Origin: Selaginella moellendorffii
Taxonomy: Eukaryota > Streptophyta > Lycopodiopsida > Selaginellales > Selaginellaceae
Length of the DNA stretch: 64,000 bases
NCBI RefSeq assembly: GCF_000143415.4
Contig: NW_003314318.1
Coordinates: forward strand, 705,390 to 769,389
Direction of reading: 5' to 3'
Shown: positions 1-12,889 of the stretch, piece by piece
Position numbering within the stretch: position 1 is the stretch's first letter
Layout of the letters: every line of letters begins with the position of its first letter
Program-made: the position numbers and the translations under genes
Notes under the pieces: model-generated
Told to the model about the DNA's origin: nothing
The model's input: the letters and a program-made list of their open reading frames with translations, nothing else
Databases searched by the model: none

Positions 1-384
1 CACCTTCACAATTAGATTCATTAGAAAAAGATAACATTGAATAATATCTAAATGTTCTCACCATTAAGTTATATGTCTGGCTAATAGGAATGACGTTCAT
101 CTTGGAAAGCTCACCACACGCTCAATGAACAAACAAATAGTGTGTGCGCGCATGCCATCGCTCTTCTTTAGCTTCAGATTCGGCTTGTTCACCTTGACAA
201 TGAGATTTATTATACAACCAGATGGACTCAGTCTGGACACAAAGTCACTGCGCTAGTCACCATGCCCTAGATATGTCTAGCCCCTAGACAAAAAATATAT
301 AATTTCACGTCATTTTCAAATACTTGAAAATTTGTACCTAGTCCCATTTTACTGAATAAATCCCACTTTAACGAAATAGAGCAT
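1..384. other. Unassigned flank
   Basis: I see no gene, LTR terminus or repeat shared with the rest of the window here. Homology to the chromovirus copy on its right begins at about position 385, so this is either the sequence that cut that copy off or an unrelated neighbour. Confidence 0.5.
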
Positions 385-1383
385 TGTGCTGAATTTCAAC
401 TTGGTGCGATACTGTTCTAGGAGAGTTCTCCAGAACCTACTGGTGAAGATCTTATCTCAATCTGAGATAATCTCTTCTGGCCTTCCCCTCACTCGAACCA
501 CTTGTTTGAAGAACAGTTTCGCCACACTTTCCGCATCCACCTCTGTTGTGGTGGGTATGAAATGTGCCATGTTCGAAAATCGGTCCACCATCACGAATAT
601 CACATTGAACCCCCCGCTTGGGGGGAGTCCCGTGATGAAGTCCATCGTAAGACATTTCCACGGGCGATCTGGAATTGGGATGCTTTGCAACAAGCCCCCA
701 CTAGCCTTAGTCACGGCTTTGACTTGCTGACATGTTGGACATGTCTTTATATAGTCTTGGACGTCCTTAGCCATATCTGGTTAGTGATACTTCCTCTTGA
801 GTAAGCCCATTATTTTGGGCACTCCGCCGTGTTTTGCAAGAGGTCCGTCATGACACTCCTCTAAGGCTACCTTCCTTAGTTCCCCTTCTGAGACATACAC
901 CCTCGTTTGCTTGTAATAGACGAGTCCATTGCATTCCGCATAGCCCATTTTCTCTTCCGTTGGCAGCTCACCTCTTTGGTGAGCTTCCCGCACTTCCAGA
1001 TTCCGCAGCAACACTTCTTGTGCTAGACCATCGTTCTTATATGCTGTCCGCACATCATCCCAAAAGGTTGTTGTTGCGCTGGATATCGCCAACTTCAAGC
1101 TCGCTTTTCGACTTAGCGCATCTGCCACGATGTTGCTCTTCCCAGGCTTGTACAGAATCTCGCAATCAAACTTGGCCAAAGCATTGGCCCACCGACCTTG
1201 TTTCCCCCTTAGGTCGGGTTGTGACAAAAAGTGTTTCGTTGCCACATTGTCCGTGTAAACCTTGAAGTGTCTCCCAAGGTAGTGTCGCCACTCCTTGAGC
1301 GCCTTGACCACCTCAAACAGTTCCTTCTCGTGGGCAGGCCACTTCCGTTGAGCCTTGTCCAACTTCTTCAAGAAGAATGCTAC
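385..1383 (-). pseudogene. Chromovirus pol remnant: RNase H end and integrase N-terminal half
   Basis: Minus-strand reading matches the intact element from the RNase H segment ([15 protein letters not shown]) through the HHCC zinc-binding region (HDGPL...CPTCQQVKA) to the second catalytic Asp region of integrase (PEEIISD). Stop codons interrupt it at about 783 (before MAKDVQDY) and after IISD near 457. Homology stops at about 385, before the catalytic Glu, so no active integrase can be made. The upstream half lies at 3027-5684 beyond the inserted solo LTR. Confidence 0.9.
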
Positions 1384-3026
1384 TGTGAGACACAAAATCC
1401 CTAGGCCCCAAAGTGGAGCCGGAAGGGTGCCATGTGATGGTGGCCAAAGTGAAAACCAAACGAGCGTAACACGTTTGGACTAAAAGCCCCGACTTGAAAG
1501 GTCGAGAGCGGGAGTGGAACTCCCAACAAAGTGCTCGAGGAACGAGCACGAAGCGAGCAATAAGCGAGGCTCCAAAAAGGGACCCAAAAGGACCAACACA
1601 TAACACGTGGAAGTGTCTGAGATGGACTCGAGTTGGAGGCCGAGGTGAAGTCCGAGAAGGACTCCGAGATGGAGTCCGAAGTGGAGTCCGAGGTGGACCC
1701 GAGATGGAGTTTGAGATGGATCCGAGATTGAGTCCGAGACGGACCAGAGATGGAGTCTGAGATGGAGTCCGAGGTGGAGTCCGAGGTGGACCCGAGATGG
1801 ACCCGAAATGGAGTCCGAGATGGACCCAAGATGGACCCGAAATGGAGTCTGAGATGGAGTCTGAGATGGACCCGAGATGGAGTCCGAGATGGACCCGAGA
1901 TGGAGTCCGAAGTCGAGACCAAGACCGAGACCGAGACCGGGACCGAGACCAAGACCGAGATCGGGACTGAGACCGAGACCGAGGGCGAGGCCGAGACTGA
2001 GCCCGAGCCCGAGTCCGAGTTTGAGTCTGAGAGGGTGAAAGCCTAAAGCGTTCGTCTCCCAGACCCTGGGGGGTTTGGTGAGCTCCAAAAGTATAGTAAG
2101 GGGGAGGACTGCAGTGGAGCCAGTTTGGCTAGGAAAGGCCAGTTTGGCCCAGGAAGGCCGGACCCAGTGTTGGGTGATGAGCTGCCCACTGGGAAGTCCA
2201 AGACTAGAGTGAACACAAGTCGACAAGTGGGGCAGCTTGGTGAAGTGTTCAAGAGCTGGCTCTAGTTCCCCCGGGAGATCAAATGGCCAATGCTCCCAGT
2301 CCAAGTGTGGGTGGCACTACCAACTTGGATACCTGGTGTGGCTCAACGGAACCTCGCTCTAAGCCCATGGTTAGAGCACTTAAAGGCGAAAGGCGGGGAG
2401 AGTACCCAAGAGGCTTGCGTAAGGCCACGATGTTTCAAAATGTTGTCCCAAAGTCCCAAACGGTGAAAGGGAAGAGGAGTAGGCCTCTAATGCAATGACC
2501 AAGGATATGGTCACATGGTGAGGAAGTCCCAAAAGATAGTGGGATTTAGCGGTCAGGCCTGCAGGCCTTGATCCAGTGGCAGTGTTGGCGAACACGGCCA
2601 TAGACTGAAAGGGACTTGGTGGGGACTGGAAAAGAGTTGTCGGGGAAGGCTATTCCCCATGTCTGTGGGCATCCTAAGGATGCTAAGGAGTAGATCAAGG
2701 ATGATCGCTCATGGACGGATGGCCCAGTCTTTGAGAGACGGGATTATGATGCAGGTGGCGGTAGCCCACCGATGTGACCAAGGTGAATGAGCATGGCGTA
2801 GCGTAACGGGCTGGTATGTCGGTGGTACCTTGGGGTGTCGGTCACAGGATCGGACAAGTGGAGCACTTGGACCAAGTGCAAAGATTGAGTGGCATGGATG
2901 CCATTCTCGGGGCTAGCAAGCCCCAAGTCCTAATTGGGACTTATGGAGGTTATGAATGAGACTCCTCCAAGTGGTTGGAGGTGTGGTTAAGTGACTAAAG
3001 TAAAATGGAAAATTTAGTCGCTTACA
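1384..3026 (+). mobile_element. Solo LTR of the LARD family, TSD GCTAC/GCTAT
   Basis: A 1643-bp LTR begins TGTGAGACACAAAATCCC and ends TTAGTCGCTTACA. It is flanked by GCTAC (1379-1383) and GCTAT (3027-3031), a 5-bp target duplication with one mismatch. It interrupts the RNase H reading frame of the chromovirus copy, and removing it together with one duplication rejoins that frame. Inside are a GAGTCCGAGATG-type minisatellite (about 1620-2030), the conserved GTGAAAGCCTAAAG...CCAAAAGTATAGTA box (2034-2100) and the GCATCCTAAGGATGC palindrome near 2670. There is no internal region, so it arose by LTR-LTR recombination. Confidence 0.93.
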
Positions 3027-5684
3027 GCTATGGGGTGAATATCTTGCTTCAAAACTGCGCCCAACGCAAAGTCTGAAGCATTCGTTTCTACGTCAAAGTC
3101 CTTACCAAAGTCTGGTAATGCCAACACCGGAGTTTTCCTCAATTTCCCTTTGAGGTGGACAAATGCCGCCTCGCATTCCGCTGTCCATACCATTTTCCCT
3201 TTTCCCATTTGGTCTATTAAGGGCAAGGTTACTCTCGAATAGTGTCTGATAAACTTTCGATAGTAGTTGCATAGCCCCAAGAATGCCCTTAACTCGTGTA
3301 CATTCGATGGTCGCTCCCAATCCTGGATCGCTTGGACCTTCTCAGGGTCCACTTTGAGCCCATCCTTGCCCACCATATGCTTGAGAAACTTTACCTTTTG
3401 TTGAGCAAAGTCACATTTGCTCTCTTTAGCATACAACTTGTGTTCCCTTAGTTTCTCAAACACATTCGTCAAGTGTTTGGTATGCTCCTCTAGCGTTTTG
3501 CTATAGATCAGGATGTTGTCAATATAGACAACCACAAAGTGATCCAAATAGGGTACAAAGATATGGTTCATCAACGCCAAAAACGTTGCCGACGCATTGC
3601 ATAGCCTGAAGGGCATCACCAGAAACTTGAAGCTCCCATACCTCGTTCGACAGGTTGTCTTATCGACATCTTCCTCTGCTACCCTGATTTGGTAGTATCC
3701 TGACCTTAGGTCAATCCTCGAGAAGTATTTTGCCTTTCCCAACCTATCGAACAGGTCCTCAATGCTTGGCAAAGGGTACTTGTTCTTCTTTGTATACTTA
3801 TTGAGCAACTAGTAGTCTATGCACATGCTCATAGCTCCATCTTTCTTTTTCACAAATAACACCGGTGCCCCATACGGTGACTTGCTCAACCTAACATACC
3901 CTTTGTCCACCAACTCCTCTAGTTGGCGTTTGAGCTCCGCAAGTTCTTTTTCGTTCAAACGATAGGGGGGACGAACCACCACCTCAGCACCCTCAGCCAG
4001 CTCAATCTTATGTTCTATCGGTCGTGCGGGGGGCAACCCCACCGGTAGCTCTTCTAGCATGGTATCCCGGAATTGGTCCAACACCTGCTAGATCACTAAA
4101 GGTACTTCTTCCGTTCCTGTCTTTTTGTCACTCCCCACCGAGAGTAAGCACAAAAATGCAGCCTTAGTCCCTTTAGTGAGTTGTCCTCTCGTGGACACCA
4201 GGTTTAAGCACAAATCTTTGGCCTTGCATTGCCCTACCTTTAGATCCTGGGCCTCTACCCTAGATCTTCTTCCTTGGGCATTCGCTAGTACCACAAGGTT
4301 CCTACCTTGTCCATGCAGGGCTACCACGAGCCAATTGAACTAATCCATCCCGAAGATCACGTTAAATCCTGCCATGTCCAACACGGTGAAATCCATGTCT
4401 ACTTTCCAAGTCCGTACTTCGACTCTCGCTTGTCGAAATACCTCATTGGTGCTTTGGCTACCTTGAACAAACTCTATAGTCCTTGGGTCGCCCAGCCGCT
4501 GCACCATTAGTCTGGCTTGCTGGGCTATGTCTGTAGCCACAAAATTATCCGAAGCACCCATGTCAATAAGGATCTTAACAAAGCTACCTCCAAGCTTCCC
4601 TCGGAGGTCTAGTAGATGTCACAAACGACTCTCTACCAAAATTGCTCGTGTAATGAGTAATTTTGAGCTAGGGACTGGATCACATACCTCAGTTTAGACT
4701 TCACCTGATTTAATGGCCATATTGGCTCTGGCCTTCTTCGGGTAGGGACATTCCCTCGAAAAGTGTCCCGCTTCACCATAGTTGTAGCATACGTTTTTTC
4801 CCACACTGCTAAATTACTTGACCTTCTTATCCGTGGGTTTGTCTCTTTTTGCTTGACTCCCTCACGTACTTGCTCACTGGCCACTGGATTTGCCTTTTCG
4901 GAACCCCAAGGACTCATTCTTAGAGAAACTCTTCTTGAATTTCCCTTTGCTATATGTTCCCCTTGGTTTGGCCCTTTTGCTAAACGTGGACCCCGATCCC
5001 GTCGTGTTCCCCTTTCGCAGATTATCGTTGAAATGCACCTTGATAGCCGCATCCAACGCTTCTTTGTAATTTGTTGGGTTCCAACGCATCACCTCACCAC
5101 GAGCCCAGGTTTGCAAGCCCGATATGAAGGCATGGAATGCATCCATATCCCCCATGTCTGTGACAAGTATCCTTTTTGCCATGAACCCATTCACATACTC
5201 CTGAATGGTTCCGGTCTGCTTCAGCCTACTTAGCTCGTCTCTTAGATGCAGAGTAGCATTTGGAGGAACGTAAGTCGCGCGGATCCTCGCCTTATGTCCC
5301 AAGTGGCCACTGGTCCTTTGTTGGCCTCCATTGTTCTCCACCAAGACTTGGCATTATCTACCAAGTATGGTTTTGCACATGGGACCTTCTCCGAGCTCGG
5401 TAACTGCAACGCTCGGAAGTAGTCCTCCATATCGTAAAACCAATCCTCCACCACCTTATAGTCGTTCACTCCCTTGAAGACTGGTAGGGGCTTTAGTTTG
5501 TACTTGGGAACAGCTTGAGGGACTGATTCCACTTTGGTCTGTTCGACCTTGTTTGGTTCTGCCTCAGTCCCTATCGAAGGGTCCGTACCTTCTGCGCTGC
5601 CAGCATCCGCAGTCTTTCGCTTTTTCTTCCGCTTCTCGTCACGCTTTAGTTTGCGTACGAGAGTCTCCAGCAGGGCATTGGTCT
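3027..5684 (-). pseudogene. Chromovirus gag-protease-RT-RNase H remnant
   Basis: Minus-strand reading, in order from 5684 down: a Gag segment ([16 protein letters not shown]), a zinc-knuckle region now out of frame, a protease-like segment around 4340-4561 ([11 protein letters not shown]), and RT from 4084 to 3027. RT keeps the YxDD region altered to YIDN and PFGLCNA altered to PFRLCNA. Stops and frameshifts occur near 3808 (CIDY followed by a stop), 4085, 4328-4340, 4560-4620 and 5240. It is clearly dead. The solo LTR at 1384-3026 separates it from the rest of pol. Confidence 0.9.
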
Positions 5685-6246
5685 TCGGCACCAACCAAGT
5701 CGATGCTCACTCCCACCCAAGGCCCCTCGGTCCCAGTCTCAACCTCAAGTCAGTTTGGAAGCCCCACTGAAGAGTTCTTTCAAAATTGGTTCCTAGACCT
5801 CACTATCCCTACTATACTTTTGGAACCCCCTACAGCCCCCCCCCTGGGAGACGCACGCTTTGGGCTTTCACCCCTTGACCTGTATTAGTACTCGGACTCG
5901 GTCTCGGGCTCGATCTCGAACTCGATCTCGGACCCGACTTCGGATTCAGTCTCGAACTCGATCTCGGACTCGATCTCGGACTTGATCTCGGACCCAATCT
6001 CGGACTTGACCTCGGGCCCGATTCTTGGATCTCGGACTCCGTCTTGAACTTGGTCTCGAACTCGGTCTCGAACTCGGTCTCCAAGTCGGCCTCGGACTCA
6101 ATTCCGGACTCTATCTCGAACTCGGTCTCAGAGTCGGTCTTGGACTCGATCTTAGACTCGGTCCCATCTGATGAACTCTTTGTCATTTTGGTCATGCTTT
6201 TGGGGGTCCTTTAGCCTACGACACCTCGGCGAGCTGGTTCCTTACA
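5685..6246 (-). repeat. Chromovirus LTR remnant
   Basis: The reverse complement begins TGTAAGGAACCAGCTCGCCG and matches the first half of the 1148-bp LTR at 27873, including the GAGNNC minisatellite (about 5890-6170) and the box ending in CCAAAAGTATAGTAGGGATAGTG (about 5800-5830). The second half is deleted. The bases beyond its outer end are CTCAT (6247-6251). The matching duplication on the other side is not in the window. Confidence 0.9.
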
Positions 6247-9200
6247 CTCATTACTCACTCTCGAGTAGTTTCAATTTCCATTTATGTAACCCTTGCACTT
6301 TGGAACTTTTAATTTTGACTTCTCGAAGTCAATTTCCTGGGTGTCTCTGACACCTTGCATTGCAAATATGGTGCAACTCCACTTCCCCATCATAAAAAGT
6401 TCTCTACTTGAGCGCACCATCATCCTCTCTTCAATTTCGTGCCACATTTGGCACTAAGTTCCAGTTACCATAATTTGTGCTAAGGCTGTCCACAACCCTA
6501 TCATTTGGCTACCTTACCGCTTCCACAATTGGAGTTTCCACTTTCACCAAATCAGAGCAATTAGGAATCCATCTTTGGGAACACATTGCCTTTCTCACAA
6601 TCCGTTAGCACCCAACACATTAGTGTTTTTGGCCTAACTTTGCCATTTGGATTCTTTCCCATGATTCCCATGGCTCTTTACTTAGCCACTAGTCTTTTGC
6701 TCCTATCCGTGATTGTTGCATTTAGCAACATAGGATCGTTACTTTCATTCTCGAGGTATCCTTTCAGTTCCATAGCCAAGACTTTGCTTTGCCAAGTCCG
6801 GAGGGTGTTCACCCTTAATACGTCTCTTTAGCATCTTCTGCTATAGGCTTTATCCATGATCCAACTTTGTAACCCTCTTATGGGTATCTTATACAGACTA
6901 CTTTCCTCGGACTCTCTATGCCATCACATTGACATAGCTCATTTCCCTTAGGTGTCCTTCTCACTTGGTCACCTTGACCAAGCCTTACTATCATCAATAG
7001 TTCAAACCAACACTTTGAACTAGGAACTTTATCCCTTAACCTCACAAGGACATTATCCTTGTTTTAATCATAAGATCACCTCGTGATCTAACCTTGGCAC
7101 CTTAATAGACTTGCCAATAGGTATTAAGTCTTCCGGACCTTTAAGTTGTTGACCATGACCCTGGGGGCATCCCCCACACTTGGTGGTGCACCCAAGCTAG
7201 CCCATCCGGCCAAGGGTCCATAGCAACTGAGACTGAGTGTCCCCATCTCATTCACCACGTCCTTGGTGCCACTTGCATCAAAGTGTTCAAGTTAGATATG
7301 CCGAGCTTTCACACTAAGCAATCTAACTATGCATCACGACTCCGGGGCATCCCCCACTTGGTGATGTGCCCAAGTTAGTCTCCTTACTAAGAGTCCATGA
7401 CCACCAAAAAATGAGTGTCCTCATATTAAAAACCATCACCGCGCCCTAGTGAGTTGGGACTTGAACCCAACCTCCGTATATGCATCTACGGACGGCATCG
7501 CAGAGGATGCCTGGCATGACTCCCCACGCCGGTGCACCAATTTATACTTAAAGCGTGCTACAGATCACAGCTTAGGAACCTAGTTCCTCCACACAACCAA
7601 GTCCTCCCACTTGACATGTTTGTGATCATGCATGGACTCCTCCATGCTCGGCCCCATGGGCCACCCCTTTGAAGTTGGCTCCTTCAACTAAGGTATTCGT
7701 TCCCCCGACTTGCCAATCTCACTTAGCAAGTCATCCGACCTCACTTAGTAACATAGTTTATGCATAAGCGTGAAAATCCCTAACCATTGACTTTCGTTCA
7801 AAGCCCTCTCTTTGAACTTCCCCAACCTCGATAGCTTCGCCTCATGGCAAGTTTCAAGACCACGCTTCTGCTGCGCCACTCAGATTTTGTGCGTTCTATG
7901 AACCATTTACCCTTGGCTGACTAAGTACTTATCTACCTAGGAGAACGTTCAAGGAACTCTGTTCCTTAGCTTGCTAAGGTTTCTCCTTTCGCAACCTTTC
8001 CAATTACTATATAGTCCTACATGGACAATCTTATGCTTTAGACTTTCCATGGCATCCCGATCGCTAGTAACAATATGCTTGAGCACCCACTTGATTCTCC
8101 ACTCCCAACTTGTATAACTACCTTTGGTCATGCCTACTAATTCCTATGGTTTGGTTCTATTCCTTTACTACTTGCCTTTTGGGCTCATATATTCCCTTTG
8201 GTCATTCTCCTCCATACTAGGAAAATAGCTTTGCACTTTCTACCATAACTTAGCAAGTATTCATAGAGAACCTACCTGACAGCCTAGGGAGTGGTTCCTC
8301 AATCCGGGTTTGCTCACCTTGTAATCCCATACATTGGGGTTACTGTTGCTACTTATGGGCCTTTATATGCCCATCACTAGCTTTGCCAAATTCCCTTTTT
8401 GGCTTTGTCCAATTTGGGTAGACAGACTTCTCCCGTCTCTGCAACCTTGAACATTTGGATAACACTTCCTATCCATCATTCACTAGGGACTTTGTCCCTT
8501 GGGTTTTATTCGTGCCCTCAAGACCCCAAACACCACCTCTTGGTGTTCTAGAGTGCTTGGGTGTCCCAATGATGGCCTCTTTGGCAATGAGCATTCCCTT
8601 TACGATATTAACTTACTATCTCGCAACATAAGTAATTTCTCCCCCATAAGGGTATATCTAACTTCTTTATCCCAATAAAAAGTCTTAGGTAGTTGCCTTC
8701 TACCAGTTTAACAAATTATTTTGCACCTTTTGTTTAGTTGTCTCATAGTTGTCAAGTTCTACAACTCATTGCTGGTGTTTCCGCACCTCCATCATTATTT
8801 GGGTCACCACACTCTAACCGCATGCCTTCCAGCTTAAACTATGCCATTCCAATTTCCATTGGGATTCCTTTGGAAGGGGTTCTCATAAACCTGCCAATTT
8901 GACGTTAAGGTAGCACGCCTTGGCATATTCGTTGTCTCCACACCATCGGCTCCACGAGTCTATCTTTTTGACACTTTTTACTTGTGTCTAGGTCTTTTTG
9001 CCAAGACCAATATGGCTGTCTTTTATGCCAATTATCCATTAGCACTACACCATAGAGTTCACGCACAACTTTGTGTTAAAGTTGTTTTCTTCCAGAAAAC
9101 TCTTTCCCACGACTTTAGCATAGCACCTTCTGCCATCAATGAGATACACACTATTCTCATGCTTGGATCTCAAGATCCTCCCCATCCTTCATGGGGCACT

Positions 9201-9988
9201 ACACACCTCAGTCCAAATGCTTCCATCAATCCCTTAGGATTATTCCTTGACTCTATTTGAGTCATTAAACTTTTTGGACTTTGCCAATCCAACAACCCAT
9301 GAGGTCCTACTTTTGAGTTGCCAACTCACTGGAATACAACTTCTTGTATTCATGTCCTACTCACAAGGACCATCTTTGCAAGTGTTACTCTGACACTTGA
9401 TTATGTTCTCTAGGGCCAACCTTTGCCCCTCAGGACTACTTGTCCATGCGATGAGAATACCAACTTATTCTCTAAGTACACCCCCAACTCCTTGGGTTGT
9501 TCCAGCATTTATTAAAGGTAGCCCCGGTTACCATTTCAAGGACTTGTGTCCTCTTCTGTATTTGACCTCCCACGGTCATTAATTCTGGTCTCAAATTCAT
9601 GAGCACTAACCTCAATTATATGAGGATAATTTTGTGACTCCTTTATTGTTTTGGAGTCTGCATCTTTCCCGTGATCCCAACTATAGTTGTTTACCACAAC
9701 TACATTAGCCAGTTTGCTAAGTCAAACGCTCATTTGGATCACATCCTCAACTCTTTAAGGAAACCCTTATACTATTCCCAAGATCCCAAAGTCGTTCCCT
9801 TACTAGCCCTTTTCTATCCACCATATTGCGCACAAGTTCACGTATGAACTTGAGTGGAGAGCCATGTCCTCTCGACATGCTCTTCCTCAAGGATAGGTCC
9901 ATACCTAGGACCTTCCAATTCTAATACAAGTGGTGATATACTTAGCCACCAATAAGAGTCGGACTAAGGAACAGCTTCAATACCAAAT
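6247..9988 (-). mobile_element. LARD internal region, non-coding (oldest left-hand copy)
   Basis: This aligns along its length with the LARD internal regions at 37097-41150 and 50117-54273. No reading frame is conserved among copies; the longest open frames are under 100 codons and differ from copy to copy. It ends at 9988 with the complement of a tRNA-Met-type primer site (ACCAAATTG before the LTR), which places its 5' end on the right. It holds two copies of the hairpin GCACAYCR cassette near 7160-7195 and 7345-7375 and a T-arm-like hairpin near 7450-7480. The 3' end was displaced by the chromovirus copy on the left. Confidence 0.85.
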
Positions 9989-10099
9989 TGTCAGCGACTA
10001 ATTTTTCCATTTTACTTTAGTCATTTAACCACACCTCTGACCACTTGGAGGAGTCTCATTCACAACCTCCATAAGTCCCATTCAGGACTTGGGGCTTGC

Positions 10100-10303
10100 T
10101 GTTGGGGGAAGGAGGGGCACCTCCCCCAACGCTCTCTCAAACATGAGAAATGCTTCACTGCTCTTTGCAAAAATGCCCCCCCCCCCCCCCCCCCCCTTGC
10201 CCTTGTGAGGCAAGGGTTTTATACAAGGAAGATGGGGAATATTCAGAGGACTAGAATATTCCCTCTCTCTCTCTCTCACTCTCTCGGTGGCCACACCCTA
10301 ACA
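10100..10303 (-). repeat. 3' LTR of the Tat-like element
   Basis: Displayed on the plus strand it runs TGTTGGGGGAAGG...CCACACCCTAACA. It matches 16350-16544 except for a C-tract grown to 21 C (10176-10196), against 7 C + T + 6 C in the partner, and a longer CT microsatellite near 10260-10280. Confidence 0.9.
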
Positions 10304-11682
10304 TGCGACCACAGTGGATCGCGCTGGCTCTAGACGCGTGAGAACCCTCCGAAGAGTGTAGAGTGTACCTCTACTACTGATGCCAAGTGCTGGTAGCTGT
10401 GTGAAATAGTAGAAACTCTAGAAAGCAAAGTGGAAAAGAAAGAAAAGAGGTAGGTGTGAAGTTTGGAGACAGGGAGGAAAACCTGATGGGAAACCCTGTA
10501 GTCAAGCTGGACCCTGAAGGTGAAGAAAAGTGTAGAAAAAGTGTGAAAAGTGGAGGAAAATAGAGGAAAAAAAAGTGTAAGTACCCAAAGAACTTAACCC
10601 GTACCTGGATTTCAGCTCAAGAAAGTGTAATATGCAAATGCAGCCTCTTGATGACTTTTGGTATGCTCCAAGGATTGGCCGACTTTGAGAAAGAAAGAGA
10701 GGTAGAAGAGGGGATGCGTTGCCCAAGGGTGGTAAGTGTGGAAATGATGAAAGATGGAGTAATATGGTGGAGTGCCGAGATGGTGGTGGCACTCTGAAGT
10801 GGTAGCCATTGATAACCGTTGGCCCGTAGAGTAAGTGCTGACCACTCGGAGTAGTCGGTAACCGGTAACCAGTAACTAGTAACCAGTAACTGGGGACTTG
10901 TAACCTGTAATCGGTGACCCCTACTCTCGCTCCTACCTGGGCGCCAGCTCTAGCACCAATATGGTGGAGTGATATGGTGGAGCGCCGAGATGGTGGTCAG
11001 TCTAATGTGTCGGACTAAAGAAGACAGTAGCTGAAAAGGACGGCGTAGTCGCTGAGTTGCCGGTAAAGGGAGGTGGCACGTGTCCACTAAGTGCTGGAGC
11101 AGAAGAAAGTGGCTTCGGCCTCTGTGGCCTCGCCTAAAGATCCACCTAGGTGCCTTGAGTGAACAGGTTCACCTGGTTGGAAGAAAGTCGCTCCAAAAAA
11201 GCTAGTGCATTGTTGGCAAATGGTTGTACGAATATCTCAGAAATGGCACGTCCAAATGAGGTGGTGTCATTTGCTGCTGGTGCACGTATGTGTGTCCGCG
11301 GTATGATGTAAATGTGACCTCAAACGGAGATGTGAATGATGGTGAAAGAATGAAAGATGCAAGACGAGCATCTAGAGATAAGTGCGAGCAACGCTGCTGG
11401 AAGTGATTGGTGATGGAACTGTGAATGTAGATGATATGGAATGAGTGTGGGAAATGTGCGGGGTATAGTAATGATAAAGGAAGGGCCAAAGAACCTGGAA
11501 CATAGACCGAGCCAAGCGAGGAACCTCCATACAAACAACAATGCAGCCTGAGCATGAAATCCAAGGCATGGGCCATAGTCCAATGGAGAAACACCCGCTA
11601 AAAGTAAGAAAAGTAGCCATGAAAGTAAAGTGAAAGAAAGGAAGAAAAAGAAAAAGAAAAAGAAAAGAAAAGGAATGCCTCA
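10304..11682. other. Non-coding 3' part of the Tat-like element
   Basis: No coding frame is recognisable. A duplicated segment carries ATATGGTGGAGTG...GCCGAGATGGTGGT (about 10757-10795 and 10961-10996). A short-period tandem stretch of GGTAACCAGTAACT-type words (10855-10915) recurs in related form at 15290-15450 near the other end. An AAAG-rich tract lies at 11633-11672. Confidence 0.6.
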
Positions 11683-12290
11683 CTAGATGAAGCGTTTGAG
11701 ATAAGAGTGGTTGTGAGCATGTGGGAGCTCACGTCCATCAGTATCGACTAGCACATATGCTCCACCTCCAATGTGTCGCTGGACAAAGTAGGGGCCAGTC
11801 CAGCAAGGGGAGAACTTCGAAAGTGGCGTAAACTCTTTGAGTAGAACGAGATCACCATCCTCGAATGGTTCGGCAAACTGCTAGTGATCGATGACTGACT
11901 TGATCTTCTACTTGCCTCGAAAGAGATGTTCAGTCGTGAATCGTCGCTGTTCCTCCAAGGCAAGAACCTCCAAGTCGCATGAAGCTTGTCCTCATTGCTA
12001 AGCTGCATCACTACTGCGTATCAAAGTGAAAGTGAGAGTGATGGCACTTGGATCTCCACTGGAAGCATGGCCTCTGTCCCATAGACAAGGGAGAATGGGG
12101 TTGCAGAGATGGATGTTTTGAAGGACGTCCGAAAGGCCCACAACGTTGTAACCAAGTGCTCGTGCCAACGCCTTGGGTGATCCTCCACAAGCTTTGAGAT
12201 GACTGTCTTCAATATCTTGTTACTGGACTCTGCCTGACCATTGCACTCAGGATAATAGCTGCTACTCTTCACGTGCTTGATCTGCAGCTA
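11683..12290 (-). pseudogene. Integrase C-terminal part of the Tat-like element
   Basis: Reading from 12290 down gives QIKHVKSSSYYPECNGQAE, the end of the integrase catalytic core including the catalytic Glu, then WAFRTSFKTSISATPFSLVYGTEAMLPVE. After a frame change near 12020 comes the C-terminal domain (FSPCWTGPYFVQRHIGG) and a stop at 11683-11685. The two catalytic Asp residues and the zinc-binding domain are missing, so it is not functional. The order and spacing of the surviving motifs fit Gypsy integrases of the Tat/Athila type. Confidence 0.85.
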
Positions 12291-12887
12291 CTGGAGAAGA
12301 TGCATCACACACTTCCGCGGCATATGAAAAGTTGGCTGGAACTCTTGGATGGTCACAATCCAAGATAAAGTATGAGGACTGTGAACCAATCGCTGTAAAA
12401 GAAAGGTTAGCACAGTAAAACAGACAAGGGAATGGATACGGGCTCCAGCAAGAAAGTGACGAAATCGTTCTGGTGGTTGGAATATCGGGTGCTCTATGGT
12501 AGGAAGTTCTGAACTCCAAGAGCTATAACTCGTATGCAGCACGTTCGATTGGCTTGATTCTTTCTGCCAGTTGTGGGTCTGGATGTCATCCTTCGTCTCC
12601 AAAAAACAGCATGACAAAATACGCTTGGAGTCGTCAGCTACCGCAATTTCAGTAGGAAGATGCTGGCTGTGCGATACCTTAGATAGTTGTTGAGGAGAAT
12701 GGAGTTTAGTTCTGTCCTGTGAAAGATGGGTCTGGTCTGGAGTGATTGTGTCATCTAGCTCCATAAGAGAAAGTCGGTCCCATGCAAGAAACGAGTCGAG
12801 AAGCCCTTCCTCTATCAAGAAACACTCCGGAAAGCTAGATGTAGCAGCCCGTACTCTATAAGCCCCACCATCAAATAAAGAGGGCAT
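12291..12887 (-). pseudogene. Unrecognised retroelement ORF segment
   Basis: This open stretch of about 199 codons lies between protease and the integrase remnant, where RT would be expected. It shows none of the RT motifs, and I do not recognise it. It begins MPSLFDGGAYRVRAATSS and is poor in conserved features. It could be the protease-RT linker followed by deletion-scrambled sequence. The start codon is only the first Met of the open frame. Confidence 0.4.
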
Positions 12888-12889
12888 GG

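Larger units (their letters stand above)
385..6246 (-). mobile_element. Truncated chromovirus copy (Ty3/Gypsy), minus strand
   Basis: This is a second copy of the chromovirus found intact at 27873-35405, read on the minus strand. It keeps an LTR piece (5685-6246, ending TGTAAGGAACC on the minus strand), gag from about residue 70, protease, RT, RNase H and the first part of integrase. It is cut at about 385, inside integrase and before the site of the first intron. The 3' end of LTR, PBS and start of gag are missing: the LTR joins directly to gag at 5684-5686, where both partners carry a TTGG-like word, which suggests a microhomology deletion. A solo LTR of the LARD family (1384-3026) splits it inside RNase H. 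It sits in LARD internal sequence (6247 onward). Confidence 0.9.
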
